DNA from: Spongiibacter marinus
GTDB taxonomy: Bacteria > Pseudomonadota > Gammaproteobacteria > Pseudomonadales > Spongiibacteraceae
Reading direction: 5' to 3'
DNA: 64,000 bases
Assembly: GCF_016906995.1 (NCBI RefSeq)
Contig: NZ_JAFBBD010000007.1
Location: 221,321-285,320, forward strand
The notes under the pieces: model-generated
The model's input: the letters and a program-made list of their open reading frames with translations, nothing else
Databases searched by the model: none
Told to the model about the DNA's origin: nothing
In this document: positions 60,970 to 64,000 of the stretch, one piece after another
Position numbering within the stretch: the first letter of the stretch is position 1
How the letters are laid out: each line of letters opens with the position of its first letter
Position numbers and translations under genes: made by a program

Positions 60970-61470
60970 ATGATTCATACCACCCTGCAGGCCAAGACCG
61001 CTACGGCGCCAGATGTTGGCGCTGAGCCTAACTTGATGATACGTGCGTTTTTTTCACTCATTCTTGGAGTGTGTATAGGGGGTGTTGGGAGTGCCCGCGC
61101 CGAATCAGAGAGGGGCTGGACGGTAAACTACACCGGTGACCTTAGTGGTACCGTTGGAGGCCGTATTGTCGTTCCTGGCGGGACATCTATGGTTGCCATG
61201 GTAGGCGGCGCGAGTATGAGCGAGGATATGAAGTCGATGGGTGCCGCCGCGATCTCCGCCAAGGTGATGACACTTCCGGGCCAGCCTTCATCGCTCAAGC
61301 AATTGGACATTACCTTAGCAGACGGTACAAGCTGCCGTTTACAGCCAGATGGCAGCGAGCGGGCGAAGGTGATTAACAGCTCGCGAAAACACTATGAAGC
61401 GGAGTTTAGTGGCAATTTGCGGTGTGACGGCGGGAAGAAAATTGCTGTGCAAGCGCGCGTGATGAAGTAG
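60970..61470 (+). CDS. Exported protein of unknown function
   Basis: A 166-residue protein. A hydrophobic segment (MIRAFFSLILGVCIGGVGSARAE, residues 23-45) looks like a signal peptide with a long N-region if translation starts at 60970, where GGAG lies 7 nt ahead; a start at the ATG at 61036 would give a normal signal but has no ribosome site. The mature part is Gly/Met-rich then beta-like (GWTVNYTGDLSGTVGGRIVV; SCRLQPDGSERAKVIN), ending in a two-Cys domain. I do not recognise the family. It follows a small lipoprotein. Confidence 0.65.
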   Translation: MIHTTLQAKTATAPDVGAEPNLMIRAFFSLILGVCIGGVGSARAESERGWTVNYTGDLSGTVGGRIVVPGGTSMVAMVGGASMSEDMKSMGAAAISAKVMTLPGQPSSLKQLDITLADGTSCRLQPDGSERAKVINSSRKHYEAEFSGNLRCDGGKKIAVQARVMK

Positions 61471-61833
61471 TGCTAACGAACAATTACGGTGTTGCCCCCA
61501 GTAGCCCGGCCATAATTAGTCGGCTGACGGCGAACTCTCTGAATGAAGAGTTACCAAGTATGGCGGTGAGACTCCGCCACAGCAGTATAGGTTTTCGTCC
61601 TTCGGTTCGAGCAGGTATTTTTTCGCGCATCAAGATCAACAACCACTTCCTCCGGGGTTGGAAAAGTTATTACTAAATGCACCGTCATAAATTTCTCGTC
61701 ACCGTCGTCGCCGTAGCTTACGCCCTTGATTTAGCTTTTTATCACACACTTTGCATATCCCCCCTGAACAAGGGGGTGCAAGCGTTATGCGCTTCTCCTA
61801 TCGTTGGAAAATAATTTTGACAAGGAGATAGGC
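61471..61833 (+). other. Intergenic stretch with a hairpin
   Basis: 363 bp without a convincing gene; a 68-codon GTG frame from 61470 has no ribosome site of its own and no protein-like features. TTGCA (61751-61755) and TGCAA (61777-61781) flank CCCCCC (61759-61764) and GGGGG (61772-61776), a hairpin about 50 bp ahead of the next start that could be a leader structure. Confidence 0.5.
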
Positions 61834-62850
61834 ATGAAAGAAAGGCTAATTGTCGTCGTCGGTATAGCCGCGTTGATAGTGGGGTGTGCTTCGGTAGGAG
61901 GAGGTGGCGGTGGTGATCGCCTCGAAAGTAAGAATGTTGCTACGCTCGGGGCGCGTAAAGATGTCTATGTTGCGCAGTTTGCGGTTTCTTTCGTAACTAA
62001 GGACTCAAGCTCGTCGAAGTCTGTAAGCCCCATGATTCGTCAAAGCAGTGGCTCGCAATACGCAAAGAGTACCCTGAAGGCCAATTTAACCGGCGTGCCA
62101 GATACCACCTTCCAAAAAATTACCGACGAGGCATATGCTGACTTTGTCGCTGATTTAACTGCAAAGGGTTTCAATGTTAGGCCGGTCAGCGATTTGCAAA
62201 AGCTAAAACCTTGGAAAAAATTAAAGCCTCTAGAGGCTCCCTATACGCCTTCGGGGCTGTCTTCTTTTTTGAAGAAATCGTCTCCTGAGCAGGTGACCTT
62301 CTCCGCGAATTCACTGAATATATACTCGGTGCCCGATCAAATTAGCCAAGTTAAGCCGATGCCTTATGCCTTTGCTGAATTGGCTGAAGCTGCGGGCGCA
62401 CCAGTATTTGCCATCAACTACAATGTTCATTTCGCGTACTTTGATAGTGATACTGACTATGAAGTGAATTACTTTAAGGATGTGCCTCTTGGTGGCGGCA
62501 CAAGCACCACGCTGAGCGCCTCGGTGACCGTAGGGCAAGGTATTCAGGTGACGACGGGTTCTGCCGCGCAGTTCCTTGTTGACTTAGGTGGGACCTTTTC
62601 AGATAACGGCTATGTCAGTCTCAAGGACCCCATTGTAGTTGGAGGGGCCTACGGGCGGAACGAAGACACCACTTCTGGCAGTCAAAAAGCCGCCAATGCC
62701 TTTAGTTCTGCTGTGGGCCTGTTCACCGGCGGTTCTGCTAAAACAACGGAAATCTCTGTTGTCGCTACCCCTGAGTATTACCGATATGGTGTTCTTAAGG
62801 CGATAGATATGGCCAATGACCGCATTGTGAATGGGCTGCTTGCCCAGTAA
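61834..62850 (+). CDS. Lipoprotein of unknown function
   Basis: A 338-residue lipoprotein with signal peptide MKERLIVVVGIAALIVGC (Cys18) and a glycine run directly after it (GGGGGG). The mature part alternates beta and helix, with DVYVAQFAVSFVTKDSSSSK near the start, FQKITDEAYADFVADLTAKGF in the middle, FAINYNVHFAYFDSDTDYEV, and AAQFLVDLGGTF further on. The layout, including a domain that calls up a name-like AKGFNVRPVSDLQ, resembles secreted proteins that compute a cellular quantity from stored factors, but I recognise no family. CAAGGAG 7 nt before the ATG at 61834 sets the start. It is a single gene in the sparse right end. Confidence 0.7.
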   Translation: MKERLIVVVGIAALIVGCASVGGGGGGDRLESKNVATLGARKDVYVAQFAVSFVTKDSSSSKSVSPMIRQSSGSQYAKSTLKANLTGVPDTTFQKITDEAYADFVADLTAKGFNVRPVSDLQKLKPWKKLKPLEAPYTPSGLSSFLKKSSPEQVTFSANSLNIYSVPDQISQVKPMPYAFAELAEAAGAPVFAINYNVHFAYFDSDTDYEVNYFKDVPLGGGTSTTLSASVTVGQGIQVTTGSAAQFLVDLGGTFSDNGYVSLKDPIVVGGAYGRNEDTTSGSQKAANAFSSAVGLFTGGSAKTTEISVVATPEYYRYGVLKAIDMANDRIVNGLLAQ

Positions 62851-63187
62851 ATAGGTCATACTTTTCCTTTGCGCACAATATCTGCGTTGAGTGTGTCGGT
62901 GGTCTGTTCACACTAAAGCGACGATGTCGTTGGTGTGAACAGGTCATAGACCATCCCTTCTATGTATAAATCCCCCTTCTTCATGCACTTGTCTTTGATA
63001 GTAATCTCGCGCTAAGCCGACATTGTTTAGGCATTTGGCGATCCTGTGTCTTAGTGCGCCTGTGTATTCACTTCTGCGGGCGCGATGCCGCATTCCTTGA
63101 TCTAGGACAAGTGCTGACCTCGTCTTGGGCTTTAGTCTGACTGCAATAAGCAGAGACTTTGCTCTCCAAAAAGCGAGGAGAATAAGC
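62851..63187. other. Intergenic stretch with a perfect 10-bp inverted repeat
   Basis: 337 bp without a gene. CTGTTCACAC (62904-62913) and GTGTGAACAG (62933-62942) are perfect complements 19 nt apart, with a small inner CGAC/GTCG pair. No T-run follows. The repeat may be a regulator site for the DUF1302 gene 245 bp downstream or the 3' end of the lipoprotein transcript. Confidence 0.6.
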
Positions 63188-63931
63188 ATGGCGAACACTT
63201 CAGCAGTTGGTTCCCGTCGTTATCTAGCAGTGTGTATAAGTGCGTTGACCTTGGGTGTTCCCATCCAGAGTCAGGCGTTGACGTTTAACTGGGGGGAGAT
63301 TGAAGGCAGTTTCAATTCGACCCTTTCTCTCGGTGCCAGTTGGCGTGCGGAGGACCCGGATGAGGACTATCTCAGTCCGGGTAACACCAACGGTAAGGGG
63401 CGCGCGTCGGTGAGTACCACCGATGATGGGAATTTAAATTACGACAAAGGTGATATGTATTCCCTGTTATTCAAGGGGGTGCACGACCTTGAGTTGAGCC
63501 TGGACAACATCGGTTTGTTCACGCGTTTCAAATATTGGTATGACTATGCCTTGGCTGAGGGTGACGTCGCTCACGGCCATGTGCCAAACAATTACCGTGT
63601 TGACGGCACCCTGGAAACGGAGGGCTTTGATGACCTGGCCCAAAGCCAGGGTGCTGAGTTTTTGGATTACTACCTCTACGGCAACTTTGAGCTTGGCTCC
63701 GCCCCCGTAGAACTGCGGGCCGGCAATATGGTGTTGAGCTGGGGGGAAAGCACGTTTATTCAAAACGGCGTGAATATTATTAGTCCCTTCGATGTGACCG
63801 CGCTGCATCGCCCTGGCTCTGAGATCAAAGAGGCGCTGCTGCCGGTGGGGCTGCTATACGCCAATATTGGCGTTACCGCGGAATTAAGCATTGAGGCTTT
63901 TTATCGGTTCTTCGTAAATTCAGGTGGGTAG
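63188..63931 (+). pseudogene. DUF1302 outer-membrane protein, truncated by an insertion
   Basis: The N-terminal 240 or so residues of a DUF1302 protein, a family that is normally about 550-650 residues and probably outer-membrane. A signal peptide (MANTSAVGSRRYLAVCISAL to QSQA) precedes LTFNWGEIEGSFNSTLSLGASWR, the usual family opening, and ELRAGNMVLSWGESTFIQNG with INIISPFDV-like strands. Reading leaves the family pattern after IEAFY, exactly where an IS-like end begins at 63906, and stops at 63931. AGGAG before the ATG at 63188 sets the start. Such genes occur with DUF1329 partners in steroid and lipid catabolism. The rest of the gene is presumably beyond the insertion. Confidence 0.75.
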
Positions 63932-64000
63932 GTTGCAAAAACAGGCGGGTTATCGGTTGATAGTAATCGACCAAAACCACCAGCAACCGACTTCCCGCCT
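63906..64000. mobile_element. Probable left end of an insertion sequence
   Basis: GGTTCTTCGTAAATTCAGGT begins at 63906, precisely where the DUF1302 homology stops. It resembles ISL3-family termini as I remember them (GG-[CT]TCTTC opening); this was not checked against a database. An imperfect inverted repeat (63943-63959 with 63984-64000) follows. No transposase is visible because the window ends at 64000. Confidence 0.45.

Noticed and set aside
61470..61676. A 68-codon GTG frame after an exported protein
   Set aside because: Its start overlaps the preceding stop without a ribosome site, and the product has no protein-like pattern.
59890..61700. A second copy of the tRNA-Arg 3' end as an attachment site
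   Set aside because: Only short fragments such as GGTTCGA near 61603 match; no repeat long enough for an att site was seen.
1..64000. CRISPR arrays, rRNA genes or a replication origin
   Set aside because: No regularly spaced repeats, no rRNA sequence and no DnaA-box cluster were noticed; hda is a replication regulator but is not beside an origin.

Overview
The window reads as a stretch of a marine-type gammaproteobacterial chromosome. Two blocks are arranged as in Pseudomonas and relatives: dcd / apbC / metG / rnfABCDGE, and purN-purM facing DUF2066-AI-2E-hda. Together with the many acyl-CoA dehydrogenases, a P450, a ketosteroid-dehydrogenase-like flavoprotein, a Baeyer-Villiger-type monooxygenase and a TonB receptor, this suggests a steroid- or terpenoid-degrading bacterium of the Cellvibrionales/Spongiibacteraceae kind. 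That placement is inference from gene content; no rRNA or other phylogenetic marker was tested.

Layout. 1-14.6 kb is a catabolic region: a small Trp-rich protein, a hotdog thioesterase and a P450 lie beside a forward run of acyl-CoA dehydrogenase, SDR, and a pair of acyl-CoA dehydrogenases whose second member is joined in frame to an AMP-forming acyl-CoA synthetase, followed by an iron alcohol dehydrogenase. Convergent to it lies a thiolase-like protein, then two divergent AraC regulators and an NTF2-like protein. 14.6-30.1 kb is housekeeping: the six-gene Rnf complex with a repeat-extended RnfC, metG, apbC, dcd, a DUF3108 protein, purN, purM, DUF2066, an AI-2E-type permease and hda.

30.3-41.1 kb holds an OmpA/OprF-like porin, a NapA/Nas-like molybdoenzyme followed by a fused four-cluster ferredoxin/DmsC membrane anchor, a Tag-like DNA glycosylase, a KstD-like dehydrogenase and a large lipoprotein with an esterase-like phytase domain. 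41.2-48.5 kb holds a fused indolepyruvate:ferredoxin oxidoreductase, a Leu/Phe-type amino-acid dehydrogenase and a class II DAHP synthase in one tight row, with an Lrp regulator convergent to it and a DUF2959 lipoprotein. 48.6-54.9 kb has a Baeyer-Villiger-type monooxygenase, an alpha/beta hydrolase, an AraC regulator and a TonB-dependent receptor, a plausible uptake-and-opening module for a cyclic ketone.

54.9-58.6 kb is a copper-resistance row (Cys/His-rich leader protein, DUF411, CopA, CopB) with a MerR-like promoter candidate. After a lipoprotein beta-propeller comes tRNA-Arg(ACG) with a clear sigma-70 promoter and terminator. The last 4 kb is sparser and looks accessory: a 43-residue membrane miniprotein, three poorly recognised exported proteins, and a DUF1302 gene cut off at what looks like the left end of an insertion sequence running out of the window.

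The points most worth a second look are the in-frame fusion at about 7.14 kb, which retains a relic TGATAA stop and a ribosome binding site; the cytoplasmic-looking Nap-like enzyme with a fused DmsBC partner; the RnfC repeats; overlapping alternative hairpins at 14.6 kb; the miniprotein after the tRNA; and the disrupted DUF1302 gene.
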